A DNA stretch of 64,000 nucleotides from assembly GCA_029959085.1 (NCBI GenBank), contig JARWIR010000043.1:4712001-4776000 (forward strand), written 5' to 3'. The notes beneath the pieces are model-generated. The model was not told the origin of the DNA. It did no database searches and saw only the letters and a program-made list of their open reading frames with translations. Of this stretch, positions 34,124-46,200 are shown piece by piece. The position numbers and the translations under genes were made by a program. The first letter of the stretch is position 1; every line of letters begins with the position of its first letter. Source of the stretch: Nemophila menziesii. Taxonomy: Eukaryota; Streptophyta; Magnoliopsida; Boraginales; Hydrophyllaceae.

Positions 34124-34683
34124 GGGTAAAGCCTTCGTGAAACCCCTTATCTTTCCCCAAAGTGCGCGATCCGCCACCGATCTTAATTTTTACCCTTTCT
34201 AGCCCTCCATCTCAATACTTTGTGACGCCGTTAGCCCTTTTTTTGATTTTCTGTTAATTGACCGTTAGTCAACGCCACTTGGCTCCAGGTCATCGCCACC
34301 TCAGCTCCACATCACCGCCAACTCACCACTACGTCATATCTGCATCTTGGTGGATTCTGATGTGGCAAGGGGAATTTATGACTTTTTGCTTCTTTTTACC
34401 CAATTACCCACCGACACCCCATCTCTATACGGATCAAAACACTTCAACACACAATCAAAACACACATAGTATTGTGTGTTCTTGGTGTTCTTCACACCAA
34501 TTCGTTAAAAATTTCAGAAATTCCTCAAATTCTTGAACAAATTGAACGAGCATCTTAACCCGTCAACGCCTTTCATTCCCCTTCGTACTAAAACGATTCA
34601 AATCCAAAACAATCGAGCGTCTCATTTCGTGGTCTTCCCGTTTTTGGGTTAAAAATTGCAGAAATTGTCATTGAAGTTGCGTA

Positions 34684-37600
34684 ATGGCGTATCTTAGCGA
34701 AATAGAGAGCGATTCAGGTAATAATCTTCTTAACCCATTTCATTTTATCATTCTAGAAAGTTAGGGTTTAACAATTTTACCAAATATATGAGTAAGCTTC
34801 AAACAATAGCGATTGTGAGTAGTGTATTAAACAGGTAGTGTATTGTATATTGCAGATTCGGATAATGGCGAAGGATTGAATAATAAATCCGATGTTGATA
34901 ACAGCGGTTCAGATTTTTCTTTCCACGATAGCGACAATAACTTAGACGATGATGAAGATGACATATTGTTCCAGAATAACGTCGACATAGGCGTTGAATT
35001 CGTAGGTGTTGGTTCATCTCCGTATGTTAACATAAATGGTTTAGAGCTCCCCTGTCCGAAAGAGTTACTTGTAATAGACGATGATGATTTTAACGAGGGA
35101 TCGTGTGGAGAGTCTGAGAATTTGATAAGCTTGGAAGGGACAACGGATGAGGAAGATGGTGAACGCAAAAGTGTTAGTATTAGAAGAAACCCAAGGTTCA
35201 GTGTAGTTGTTGATAAGGATGAGCCGAAATTGAAGGTTGGAATGATATTTGTTAACGGGGTTGAATTCAAAGAAGCTGTGAAATCAAAAGCTATTGTTGA
35301 TGTGAGGAACATTTGGTTCCCTTGCAATGAACCAGGTAGGGTTAGAGCTAAGTGTAGAGGCAAGAATTGTGAATGGTTTGTGTACGCAACTAAACGTTCA
35401 GATGGTAGTTTTCAAATAAGAACATCTAATCTTGTTCATACATGTGGGTGTGCTTTGAATAGTAGGCATGTTAATTCAACCGTTTTAGCTACGAGATATG
35501 CACATCAGCTGAAATTAAGTTCATCAATGAAAGCAATTGATTTACAAGAACAAGTGTTACATGATCTTCATGTAAACATAAGTCGAAGACAAGCGTATAG
35601 GACCATCAAAAAGGGTAAATCATTTGATGAATGTCCTTCTTAGATCAGTATAGCTTGCTCAACAACTACTGTACTGAGTTGTTAAGGACTAATCCCGGGT
35701 CTACTGTTTATTTAAAAACTGAGGAAGATGAAGTCACAGGGGAACAAAGGTTCTTAAGGTTATATTGTTGTTTAAAACCTTTGAGGGTTTAAGAATGGGT
35801 GTAGAAAAGTGATAGGGTTGGATGGGTGTCATTTAAAAGGACCTCATCCAGGTGTGGTATTGACCGCAGTTGGGATGGATGCTAACAATTGCATCTATCC
35901 TGTTTGTTACGCGTTGGTTGAGACTGAAAATTTGGACAGTTGGAGATGGTTTGTTAGTTTGTTGGTTGATGATTTAGATATTGATGATCCTGATATGTGG
36001 GTCTTTGTTACGGATAAACAAAAGGTAATTGTTTATTAATCATTTAAATGATTATTTAGTAAGTGTAATTGTAATTTTTAATTGTAAGGATGTTAATTTG
36101 CAGGGGTTAGGTATAGCTATAGAGGAGTTGTTACCAAATTTCGAGCACAGGCATTGTGTTAGACATTTGCATCAGAATTTTAAGAAAAAACACGGGTCAT
36201 TTGCTTTGAAAGACAAGATGTGGGAAGCGGCCAGGGCGACATATGTTGAGAGGTTTACGAATGTTATGGAGATGATAAAAGTGATGGACTTGCAAGCTTA
36301 TGAGTAGTTAGCTAAAGAACATCCAAGGTATTGGTCTCGCTCACATTTTAGGACCAACACGCATTGTGACGTGTTATTGTATAATATGTGTGAGTCTTGG
36401 AATAAGCAACTTTTAGATGCTAGGGATTCATCCGTTTTAGTTTGTTTAGAACGTATTAGGTTGTATTTGGTTGAGAGACTAGAGAAGAGGAGAAAGTGGA
36501 TAGAAAGGTGGCAAGGGGATATTTGTCCCAAAATTAGGAAAATTATCAATTTAAAAAAGAAATGGTCATCCAAGTGGATTCCACTACACTGTGGTGGTAG
36601 TACTTTCCAGGTTAAGGGTACTAATGGGGCGCAATTTGCGGTGGATTTAAATACATTTAATTGTGCATGTAGAGGGTGGGACTTGTCGGGAATACCTTGT
36701 GTTCACGTGATTTCAGCATTATCTTCAACGGGTCTTGAGCCAGAGGACTATACATCTCAGTATTTTAAAACAAGTACGTTTAAAAAGGCATACGAGCCAT
36801 TTATTAAACCAATTAATGGACCGGAGTTATGGCCTCAAACTAATGGGCCTAAAGTTGTAGCTCCAAAAGGTGTTAAACTAGCTGGTAGACCCAAGAAAAA
36901 GAGAGATAGAGCAGATGGGGAAGATGTTGAAGAGAGGGTGAAAAAAGCAAGAGCTAAAGGCAAAGAGGATGTTAGAGTAAATGTAGAAAAACTAGGTAGA
37001 CATGGGATGAAGGGTAGATGTAGTGTATGCAAAGAAGTGGGCCATAATAAAAGAAGCTGTAAAAGTAAAACTCAGGGTCCAAGTGCTGCAGAAAGCGTCA
37101 TTAATGATCCAATGGAGGTTAAGGATTTGGAGGACCAAAGCAAAGAAACTCCAAACACGGGAACAATGGATTCTCATACTCAAAGCAGTAGTGTGGTGAA
37201 GAATGACAAGAGGAGGTCTAGTAGATTAAGAAAAAAACCAGTCATTTCTGAGAACAATGTTTATGTCAATGCTACAAACAGTGATGTCAATATTAATGTG
37301 GTAAATAGTGATGTTAATGTTGATGCTTCAAGTAGTGAGCTACAACTAAAGGGGTGTAAGAGCAAGGTTGATGTAAACATTGACGCGAGTGACGTTCACC
37401 TGGATGTGAATGATAGCAACATAGTTGTAACAACCCAAGTAGTAAGCACTTCATGTAAGAGAACTAAATCTGAAGCTAAGAGAGGATTTACAGCCACTAA
37501 GTGTAATGAAGAAACTGATAATGGTGATAATGGAGAAGGAATAGAGTCAAAGGGAGAGTCAAAGTTGTCTAAAGACATTAGCAAAGGGTCCAAGGTAATA

Positions 37601-38457
37601 CTTTTCAATATACTTTACTTTTTATACTTATTAATCTTTTGTTATTTGTCTTGTGTTTTTTTAAATAGGCTTCTTCTGAAAGTAATGAACGTGTCGTGAT
37701 ATTGACTCAAGGGAGTACTAATGAATCTGTCGAGTGGATGGGTCAACAAAAGAAGAGAGATAGAGTAGAAGGTCCTTCAAAGACTGAAAAGGTAATTTTT
37801 TTATACTTATTATTGTGATTTGGGTTGTAATTTCTTTTTGTTTGTTTTGTAGTTTACACCAAATAAAAAGCCTTGTGTAGAGGTAACCAAATTTTGTGCA
37901 CCAGAGGGTAAGGGAGGATTTCTACCAAATGGTGTCAAGAAACTAGGGTAGCCAAGTATAAGTATACTTTTATTCTTTTAATTTTAAGAAAAATAGTCTT
38001 CAACCAATTTTGTTTTTTTGTAGGATAAGACCAAAAGACCTCCTTTTAGACCAGCTGGGATGGGGGTATACACAAGAGCTCCTAAGCAGATTACTACCCC
38101 AGGTTCTATTACAATTGGTAAAAAGAAGATAGCTGGAAATTCTTTTTCATACAAGGGTAAGCCAAGTATTAGTTTGGAAACATTGAGAGCTGCGGGTAAA
38201 AGTACAGTAGCTATTGATATGAATGGTGTGAACAAAGCCTTCCAAGAATTCGATATGAACATGTCCAGCTTCATGAAGGGCCTTTTCAACCGAGGTTCAA
38301 GTTCAAAAACCAAAGAAAAGGCTGATGAAGAAAAACTATGCCCACAAAGTACTCAAGAGTCAAAAGAAATTACTCCAGATGTCAATTCAGTAGAGAAGGA
38401 TGTCAACGAGCAACCAGAAAAAAAAGGGGAAAAAGGAAGGTAACAACAAAGGTGAAG
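34684..38457 (+). pseudogene. MULE transposase gene with inactivating changes
   Basis: Exon 1 34684-34717 (MAYLSEIESDS) splices in frame to 34856. The acidic N-terminus is followed by a MuDR-type DNA-binding segment (CRGKNCEWFVYATK, HTCGC), then the DDE core: IGLDGCHLKG (first D), VFVTDKQKG (second D, across an intron at about 36028-36104) and ATYVERFTNVM (E). The SWIM finger is CACRGWDLSGIPCVH and a CCHC knuckle is CSVCKEVGHNKRSC. A serine/aspartate-rich tail is spread over more exons to about 38440, with a repeated (D)VN motif near 37260-37400. Frameshifts near 35640 and 35790 and an in-frame TAG at about 36305 disable it. All catalytic residues remain visible. Confidence 0.88.
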
Positions 38458-38893
38458 AAAGTAAATTCTACCACAGTTGAATCCAATACAAAGGCAAAGT
38501 GTGTTAAGTTAGTAAAGGTCAAGAAGGAAAAGATGTGAAGTCTAGACTATTATCTTAATGTTTTTCTTTAATTAGTATTTGCGTGTAGAAAACTTTAATA
38601 GTTGATTTGAATGTGGTGTTGGGTATGTAACAAAACTTTAGGTTTTAAGACTTGGGTTGGTGGAAGAATCTGTCTGAACTTTTAGTCAAGTCTTTGCTTT
38701 GGTTGTTGAAAAAGGAACACTTTTATTCACGTGCATAGTGTGGTTTTGTAAGAGGAATCTTTCTTTACACCTAGTAAATTGTCCTATTCAACATAAGTTC
38801 TTCTATAAAGACTAACACAACCATTCATATTTATCTACAACAACTAAACATACAAAGATACACAAACACTCCCAAACAAGAAAAAACCCACTA
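38458..38893. other. non-coding spacer within the MULE
   Basis: 3' region of the transposase gene and the likely promoter of the next gene: 'aacataagttcttctataaagactaacacaacc' includes a TATA-like tract near 38800. Confidence 0.4.
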
Positions 38894-39262
38894 ATGTCGG
38901 ACTACAACTCAAGTGGGAGTGACCAATGGTCAACTAGGTCACCACTGTTTCTAGACTTCACCACAAGTGACCTAACAATCAAACCATCACCATTAATGAA
39001 CATGTCACCTGAAAACTACTCAATCACAGAAGTTTGCCATTGTGGAATGCCGGCATTGATTCAAACCTTTGACTTGGGTGGTAATAAGAAACTTAGCTCA
39101 CTACGATGTCATTTCGAGGACTTCAGATACCAAGATTTGCCTGAAAAAGAATGTCATTTTTTCGTCTGGTTACCTGGACCAGATGATCTTCCATCACCTT
39201 CAAGTAGTAAGGATGTTCCGAGCTCTAATGATCACGCCAAGAAGTTGCAGAATCGTGAGTAA
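38894..39262 (+). CDS. GRF-type zinc-finger protein (first)
   Basis: It encodes up to 122 residues. After a serine-rich start (MSDYNSSGSDQW), a GRF-type zinc finger spans residues about 46-98: CHCGMPALIQTF, then LSSLRC, then KECHFFVWLPGPDD, with Cys and His placed as in GRF proteins. A serine-rich tail follows. The sequence AATC|GTGAGT at about 39256 is a good splice donor, so the true protein may continue in a later exon that I cannot place. GRF fingers bind single-stranded DNA in some animal proteins; plants have many short GRF proteins of unknown role, often in transposon-rich DNA. No inactivating change is seen. Confidence 0.75.
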   Translation: MSDYNSSGSDQWSTRSPLFLDFTTSDLTIKPSPLMNMSPENYSITEVCHCGMPALIQTFDLGGNKKLSSLRCHFEDFRYQDLPEKECHFFVWLPGPDDLPSPSSSKDVPSSNDHAKKLQNRE

Positions 39263-39805
39263 TTGCATTTCCTATCATCTAGTATTTGTTTCATTTGCAT
39301 GTTTAAGTTCTTTAAGTTTACTTTAAGTTTACATGATGCTCTCTGTTATGTTTAAGTTGGGTAATGGTATTTCTTTCAATTGGACGTTTTTGTTATTACG
39401 CATTTATAGACCAATCTAAAATATTTTTTCTTTAATTTCCAACTTAATCACACTTTTTAATTTATTACTAAAACGAATTGTTCATCATACTACTTCTATC
39501 TAGTAATGTGATAAATTACAACTACTATAAACATAGTCAAAGTGTTAAAGTCCAAAAAAAATATATTAAACAAACTTGGTTATATAGTCCAGGTTACATT
39601 GTAGTCCAAAATATAGTCCAAAAGATGGTCCAAAACCAAATTACATAATTAGAGTCCAGAATACTAGACAAAACCCAAGTTCAGAGTCCATTACACCAAA
39701 ACCCAATTAAAAAGACCATTACCGACACGTAATAAAAGTAAAACCAAATTCTTAAAAGCCAAAAAAAAAAAATCAAAAAACTACCAACGCCATAACCAAC
39801 TTTCA
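39263..39805. other. non-coding spacer between convergent genes of the MULE
   Basis: Contains a short array of 'agtccaaaatatagtccaaa' phrases at about 39585-39630. A frame near 39355-39430 is rich in hydrophobic residues and could be a tail exon of the GRF gene, but this is speculative. Confidence 0.4.
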
Positions 39806-40327
39806 TCAAGCCTTGGACACATCTTCCTCGTCTTCCTCGTCTTCAAACTTGAAATACCTTGGAGACGAAACACCAATAGGAGTCGGAAGATCGATCTTCC
39901 TCCTCTTAGGCGAAGGGGTATCTTCACCTTCAGAACTTGACTCGACGATGATCAACTCTTGGCCATATGGTAAAGGGACTACCTTGGTCTTAACCTTCTC
40001 CTTAACTGCATCAGGCGCCTTACGATAACTCCATCCATAACCTGGGTCGTGCCTCCTATACGTCTTCGGAGGGGGTCGGATTCTTAGTGGTGTGGAATTA
40101 GACACCATTTCTGAAACAAATACGAACCATTAAATCATACTTAAAGCCATGACATTACCTTAAAGGTATAACGTAAAATTAGAAATATATTAAGAAGGTA
40201 GAACATAACAAAAACTACTTTACTATTTACTTCACTAATTACCTTAATGTTTAATTGAAACAAAAAAAAACTTACTTTGTTTTCCCTTCGAATTCACAGC
40301 TTGTTGAACCTCCTTTTGAGTCTTCAT
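39806..40327 (-). CDS. small basic/acidic protein, two exons, unknown function
   Basis: Exon 1 40276-40327 (MKTQKEVQQAVNSKGKQ) and exon 2 39806-40110 join in frame across a GT/AG intron to give 118 residues. The protein has a basic, proline-rich N-terminal half (RIRPPPKTYRRHDPGYGWSY), an acidic patch (VESSSEGEDTP), a possible nuclear localisation signal (SPKRRKID) and an acidic end (FEDEEDEEDVSKA). No known domain. Its position inside the TIRs and its intact splicing suggest a real gene of the element. Nuclear location is inferred. Confidence 0.65.
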
Positions 40328-40349
40328 GATTTGTCAAAATGACTTACAA

Positions 40350-40897
40350 TCTCCGTCTCAGTTTTTTGGTTTAAGAAAAATACAACGATGGAGTTGAGTT
40401 ATAAATATACAAGGGAACTCATAAGTACATCTAATCTGGAAACTAGGCCCTATTCAACTTTTCTATTCCCCGAGAAAAACCTTTGGGTTCCTTTTTAATT
40501 CCCCATGCAAAACCGTTTCATCTCCCTTTAAAAAAAATTAAAAAAGCGGTTTCGTGTATAACACACACGCTTACGTGGGGTCTTTTAATTAAATTAATAT
40601 AAAATTAAGGGGCCCTACAGAGTCAGTATTATAAACTAAAGGGGCTAAAAAATACACTACTTAAACAAAAGGGGCCAAATGGTCACCGTCTTCAAAACTT
40701 AAGGGGCCACACCATCACCATCTAAGCTACAAATAGATAACCTTAAACCAAACAAAACAAAAATTCTCGTACGACTCAGAAAACAACATCCATTGATATT
40801 TCGACATAAAACAACATACACAAAACCCAAACACACACAACCATCGACACCGTAAAAACCACTTAATCACAGACATGCAATACACCATGAACACACG
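40350..40897. other. non-coding spacer within the MULE
   Basis: Upstream of the small protein gene and downstream of the second GRF gene. A 'ggggcc(a/t)' phrase recurs at about 40609-40705. No gene is seen. Confidence 0.4.
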
Positions 40898-41257
40898 CTA
40901 GAACAAACGGGAAGCTAAAAAACCTAAAACAAAGACTAAAACCAAGTACCGAATCTTCTGTTTATTACCTTCATTCGATTTAAGCGCTTCTATTTCTTCG
41001 TCTTTCCTCGATAATGACCTAAGCAACCCGGAAATAACAACCCGGCTCCTATCACAGATCGGAGGATCTAACCAGCAGAAGAAAGAGCACTTTTTAGCGG
41101 TGGATTGATACTTAGAACAACCGATGAAACGTCGACCCAGATTCATGTCGGTCCACGATGTACTGATCTTAACCCGTAGACCACAGTAGCATATCCAGTC
41201 CTCCTTACCGGGGTCACTGAGAGGAGATGAAGCGGTGGTGTTTCTGGATCCGGCCAT
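40898..41257 (-). CDS. GRF-type zinc-finger protein with C-terminal membrane anchor
   Basis: The ATG at 41257 (MAGSRNTTASSPLSD) is preferred over an upstream one at 41413, whose leader overlaps the TIR and looks non-coding. The product is 119 residues. Residues about 21-64 form a GRF zinc finger: WICYCGLRVKISTSWT, then RRFIGC, then KKCSFFCWLDPP. A short helix follows (LLRSLSRKDEEIEALKS), then a hydrophobic tail (YLVLVFVLGFLASRLF) ending at the stop, as in tail-anchored proteins. Short GRF proteins with this plan exist in plants; their role is not known. The right TIR forms its 5' flank, so its promoter may lie in the TIR. Confidence 0.8.
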   Translation of the reverse strand: MAGSRNTTASSPLSDPGKEDWICYCGLRVKISTSWTDMNLGRRFIGCSKYQSTAKKCSFFCWLDPPICDRSRVVISGLLRSLSRKDEEIEALKSNEGNKQKIRYLVLVFVLGFLASRLF

Positions 41258-41636
41258 CGGAAGGGAGGAGGGACGATGACAACGAACGACGAAGAAGATG
41301 ATGGAGAGGATAGGGTAAATGAATCGGGGGAGGGGGTTTAATTTAGGTTTTGGTAATTGGGTAAAAAGAAGCAAAAAGTCATAAATGCCCCTTGCCACAT
41401 CAGAATCCACCAAGATGCAGATATGACGTAGTGGTGAGTTGGCGGTGATGTGGAGCTGAGGTGGCGATGACCTGGAACCAAGTGGCGTTGACTAACGGTC
41501 AATTAACAGAAAATCAAAAAAAGGGCTAACGGCGTCACAAAGTATTGAGATGGAGGGCCAGAAAGGGTAAAAATGAAGATCGGGGGCGGATCGCACACTT
41601 TGGGGAAAGATAAAGAGGTTCAGGAAGGCTTTACCC

Positions 41637-41645
41637 AAAATAATA
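41637..41645. repeat. 9-bp target site duplication AAAATAATA (right)
   Basis: Second copy of the MULE target duplication. Confidence 0.95.
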
Positions 41646-41850
41646 TTGAGTTCATGTGTTCATGGCAACACATATAGGTTATGATATAGAAGAAGTTTCA
41701 CTAAAAACAACACATACTGTGATACCCCTCCTAGTTCATCTCCTAGTTCATTTCTATTACCATAATCTTGTTTGACTTATAATATATACTCTATATGGAT
41801 TAAATTATTTTTATTTATATAAGCTTGTATTAGTATATATTTATCGGTTC
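41640..41850. repeat. large inverted repeat, right arm, segment A
   Basis: Reverse complement of 2183-2400, outermost bases 'tatatatttatcgg'. Similarity stops sharply at about 41850. Confidence 0.75.
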
Positions 41851-42309
41851 TTCCCATGATAGAATTAGAACACGAAACGAAGCCTATATATTTATAATAT
41901 AATTCCTATCTTTAGGATAATTAAAATTAAGCCAGATTACTTTATCATACTGAAATCCAATCTATTAACATAATAACATAGATTAATTAAAAAACTATTA
42001 TTTGAACAATAAGATTTGTTTGGTTGATAGATTTGAACAAAGAAGGTTATATATAGAGCTAAATTATTTGTTGTTCAAAGCAGTTTTTTTTTTGGACAAT
42101 ATTTTCAAAGCAGTTAAAATTTAGCTATATTTCTATTTTTTTCTATTTTATTTAATTAATTAATTTAAATATTATATTTTCTATTATATATTTTTTATTC
42201 ATTTAATTTTAGAGTGATTTACCCATGAAGTTCATGACCCATCAGTTTTGGACAAAGAAGTCCAACCTAAACAAATATCCACAATACCTTTTCAAACAAA
42301 TCATTTAAT
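41851..42309. other. AT-rich DNA, no gene recognised
   Basis: No coding or repeat structure beyond simple AT tracts. Confidence 0.5.
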
Positions 42310-42327
42310 AAAAAATCATTTACTTTT

Positions 42328-42444
42328 TTTGAATACATGAGAGAGCCACTTTGAACTCGGAGTAAATGACTCCAATGAGATTCGATCCCAGGACCTCTTG
42401 GTCTCTGCGGAGTAACCTAACCACTAGGCCAACTATCGATCTCC
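42328..42444 (-). mobile_element. tRNA-derived SINE, full-length or nearly so
   Basis: On the minus strand it begins GGAGATCGATAGTTGGCCTA, continues with an A-box-like TGGCCTAGTGGTTAGGT and a B-box-like GGGATCGAATCTC, and ends in 'tctctcatgtattc' plus poly-A. AAAAAATCATTTACTTTT flanks it at about 42310-42327 and 42447-42464. These are the internal pol III promoter boxes of a tRNA-derived SINE. A truncated sister copy is at 5395-5478. Confidence 0.88.
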
Positions 42445-42464
42445 AAAAAAAATCATTTACTTTT

Positions 42465-43289
42465 GATAATTAAAGAACTATATAACTAATACATTTTCAT
42501 ATTACAAAATTCTAAAACTGATACATTTCTATAATTAAGATATTCTATATTCTAAAACTAAATAAATATGTAATATTGTTTATTCATAACATAAAATTAA
42601 ATCACTTTCTTGCATCACCAAACCTGCATATGTATAAAAAAATTAATTAGAAATCAGGGACTAAAAGTATGAATAAAATATCGTGGGTTGACCGTATAAA
42701 AATAGCCGAGCGACACTACAAAAACTGTGGGTCACAAAAACGATGGGTTAACCGTGAAAAAACAGTGAGTTTACACCACAAAAACGTAGGTTGATAGTGA
42801 CAATGGATTGATAATAGAAAAGTAGTGGGTTGACAATACAAAAATAATGAGATGATTGTATAAAAAAGTGGGTTGACAATATATAAATAATATAATAATA
42901 ATACTAAATAGTAGACTGACATTAAAAAAAATACTACCAAAAACATTGAAAAATTTTAGAAAAATAAAAATATAAGTAAATGTTAAAAAACAATGAAACA
43001 AATAATTAAAACTCAAATCTTCATGTTTACATTATTTGGACAAAATAAAAAAATAAATGATGAAAACAATGAGACGTAAAAATTAAAACTTATCCGTGAA
43101 AAAAAAATATTGGAAGACACTTTCTTTTTTATGTTTGAAAAAAATGCAACGAAACATGGTAAAACCTAAATCCCATCTCTTCACACTTGAATTGGAGCAA
43201 AAAAACGAAAAGAAATCTCTTCACATTCACCTTTCTACCAAGTTGTTTTCTTTTATTTAAATACCACTGCACAAGAAGCTAGTTTGGAG
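42465..43289. repeat. AT-rich DNA with degenerate ~30-bp tandem units
   Basis: At about 42683-42890 units resembling 'gtgggttgacaatacaaaaa' recur at least seven times with drift. The rest is AT-rich and without genes. Confidence 0.6.
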
Positions 43290-46200
43290 TGTTGATCCAA
43301 TTGGCATTTTTGGAGGACTAGCCTTGTTTAGCGTAGACAGCGTGGATTGTGAGGTAATATCCTCTGCTATTAATCATATCTCTTTATCCCTTATTAATCT
43401 CGAAGGTGTTACATGGTTTCTGTATTTTGTTTATACTTTACCTGAAAAAGCTAGTAAAGAACAATTATGGGATTTTATTAATCATACGACTTAATCCTCC
43501 CCTAATACCCCTAATATCTTTCTTGGCGACTTTAATGAAATCAGAACTGCCCAGGAAAAAGTGGGGGTAACCCAAAAAACTTAACGCAAATGAGAATTTT
43601 CAGTAATAATATATCCCTGAATGAATTATCAGAATTACCAGTTAAGGGCTGTACTTTTACTTGGAGAAATAAAAGAGATAATCATGATCTTATTTTAAAA
43701 AAATTAGATAGAGGCCTGAGCTCTCCTACTTGGATTACATTATTTCCTGATGCCTGGATCCATAATGCCCCTCCTATAGGATCTGATCATTCTCCTATGA
43801 TACTCCAGTTAACTGATCCCCCTATGGCTAATAATTCTAAGGCTTTTAAACTAGATCCTAACTGGTTAAATATCTCTTATTGTAAGAATGAAATCAATGA
43901 ATGCCTCAATAATTCCCTATCCTTTAATGGTCCTCCCCATGTTAAATTACTTAAGAGACTTTAAAGATGTAAGAAAACAGTGTTAAGATGGAAGAAATCT
44001 AATTTGCGCAACAATGCTACCATGATAAATCTTCTCACTAATAAGTTGACTAAACTTATGTCTATATCCCCCTTGGCCTTAATGATTCCTCTAAAGAACA
44101 GTTTGTTTCTATCTCTTCTGAGATTGAAAAATACTAGTCCATGAAGGAAAAATACTGGGCTACTAGATCCCGGATTACCTGGTTAAAATTAGGGGATAGA
44201 AACTCCAAGTTCTTTCACTTACTACTAGAATCAAAAGGGCTGCTAATAGAAATGAAACATGATAACACATGGACCACTAATACAAGTGAGTTGAAATCCC
44301 ATGCCACAGATTTCTTTAGTGATCTCTATATGGATACTGGGGTAAGGGCTATTGATCCTATTCTCAGTAGTGTCCAACCCTCAATTTCCAAGGAGGAAAA
44401 CACTCAACTAATGAAACCAATCACACTTGAGGAGCTTACGTTTGCAACTTGGCAACTTAGTCCCTCAAAATCTCCAGGTCCAGATGGACTTCCTGGCTCT
44501 TTCTTTCATAAATTTTTGGATCTTATTAAGATGGACATCCTGGCCATATGCAATGGTGTGCTAAATGGCTCAATCCCCTTGGATAATATTAATGACACTA
44601 ATATTATCCTAATCCCTAAGTGTAAAAATCCCCAAAAGATTGAATAGTTTAGACCCATCTCATGCACAAATTTTCTTTACAAGATCCTAGCTAAGGTTAT
44701 GGTATTAAGGTTAAGCTTAATTATTCCTCGCGTGATCTCCCCTTGCCAGTCAGCTTTCATTAAAGGTAGATTGATTCAGGACAACATTATTATAGTTCAT
44801 GAAGTAATACACAAGTTTAAACACCTCAGAACTAATTCCAGAGATAGCTACTCTATCATAAAGGCTGACATCCATAAAGCTTATGACAGAGTTAGCTGGC
44901 CCTTCCTATTCCAACTCCTTTCTAAAATGGAATTTGCTGATTCCTGGGTGTCTTTCATAAAAACCTGTATTACTACTGTGAATTTCAATGTCATTATCAA
45001 TGGTCAATCCTCTGATCATTTAACCCATCACGTGGACTTAGACAAGGAGACCCATTGTCTCCTTATCTATTCTCCATAGTCTCGAATTTGTTGTCATCCC
45101 TTATAGAGAAAGACTTCAGTGATGGCCTTATTAAAGGTTTGAAATTAAGTAGGACTGGGCCTAGTATTCATCATCTGCTTTTCACTGATGACTCCATTTT
45201 CTTCTTACGTAATTCGGCAGCTGAGATTCATGCCTTCAAAGAAATTTTATATAAGTTATGATTTGACTCAGGCCTCGTTATTAACCTCAATAAATCTTCC
45301 ATTCTTCTTAGTCCCAATACCACTCCCAACATGAGAGCTTTATTAGAGGACTCATTCTGTATGCCAATTACGAATGATCTTGGCCTCTATCTTGGGATTC
45401 CTACGAAGTGGGGTAATTCTAAAACTAAAGCCATGGACACATTAGTGGCTAAAATTGTTGATAAACTTAAGGGTTGGAAACAATCTCTTCTATCTATGGC
45501 AGGAAAATCTACACTTATTTCCTCTATTATCCACGCTTTCCCTACATATTTTATGTCAATTCTGGCCATCTCTAAAGGTATCATTAAGAAAATCAATTCA
45601 CTTACTAGTCATTTTCTATGGGGAAGAGATGATGAATCTGGGGTTCATTGGATTAGCTGGAACAAAATTGCTTCCCCTATGATAAATGGTGGTTTGGGAA
45701 TTAAAAATCTTGAAGCCTTTAACATTTCCTTACTTGCAAAACAAGCTTGGTCTTTTTTATCTAATCAAGAATCCCTTGTCTTTAAAGTCCTCAAAGGGAT
45801 TTACTTTCAAGACGAAGAATTTTTACATTCTTCTAAACCAAGAGGTGCTTCGTGGGTTTGGAATAGTCTGACTACGGGTAAAGACTTTCTTAAACTCCAC
45901 CTAATCAAACCTATTGGGGATGGACATTACACCTTAATATGGGAGGATAATTGGACTGGTTCAGTTATCCCTAAACCTGCTAATTACAGTAATGACCCTT
46001 CTTTTCCAAAATATGTGGCTGACCTGATATCATCTAACACAAAAACCTGGAAAGTAGATTACATTAATACCCTATTTACCCCTACTGTAGTCTCAGATAT
46101 TCTTAAACTTAATATACCATGGTTAGAAGGACCAAGTGATTATATCTAGCCCTATTCTAAACATGGGAAATATACAAGCAAATCTGGCTACTCCTATGTA

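Larger units (their letters stand above)
34124..41636. mobile_element. complete-ended Mutator-like element, 7.5 kb, long TIRs
   Basis: Inverted ends of about 280 bp (34124-34404 and about 41355-41636) begin GGGTAAAGCCTTC. They match closely throughout, with a few substitutions such as 'cgtgaaacc' against 'ctgaacctc'. A perfect 9-bp target duplication brackets them. The element inserted into the right arm of the large inverted repeat, between what were adjacent bases. It carries a decayed transposase gene on the plus strand and three other genes (38894, 39806, 40898). Confidence 0.95.

Noticed and set aside
34827..35363. 178-codon minus-strand frame
   Set aside because: Antisense shadow of the transposase exon, which has recognisable Mutator domains and splice sites.
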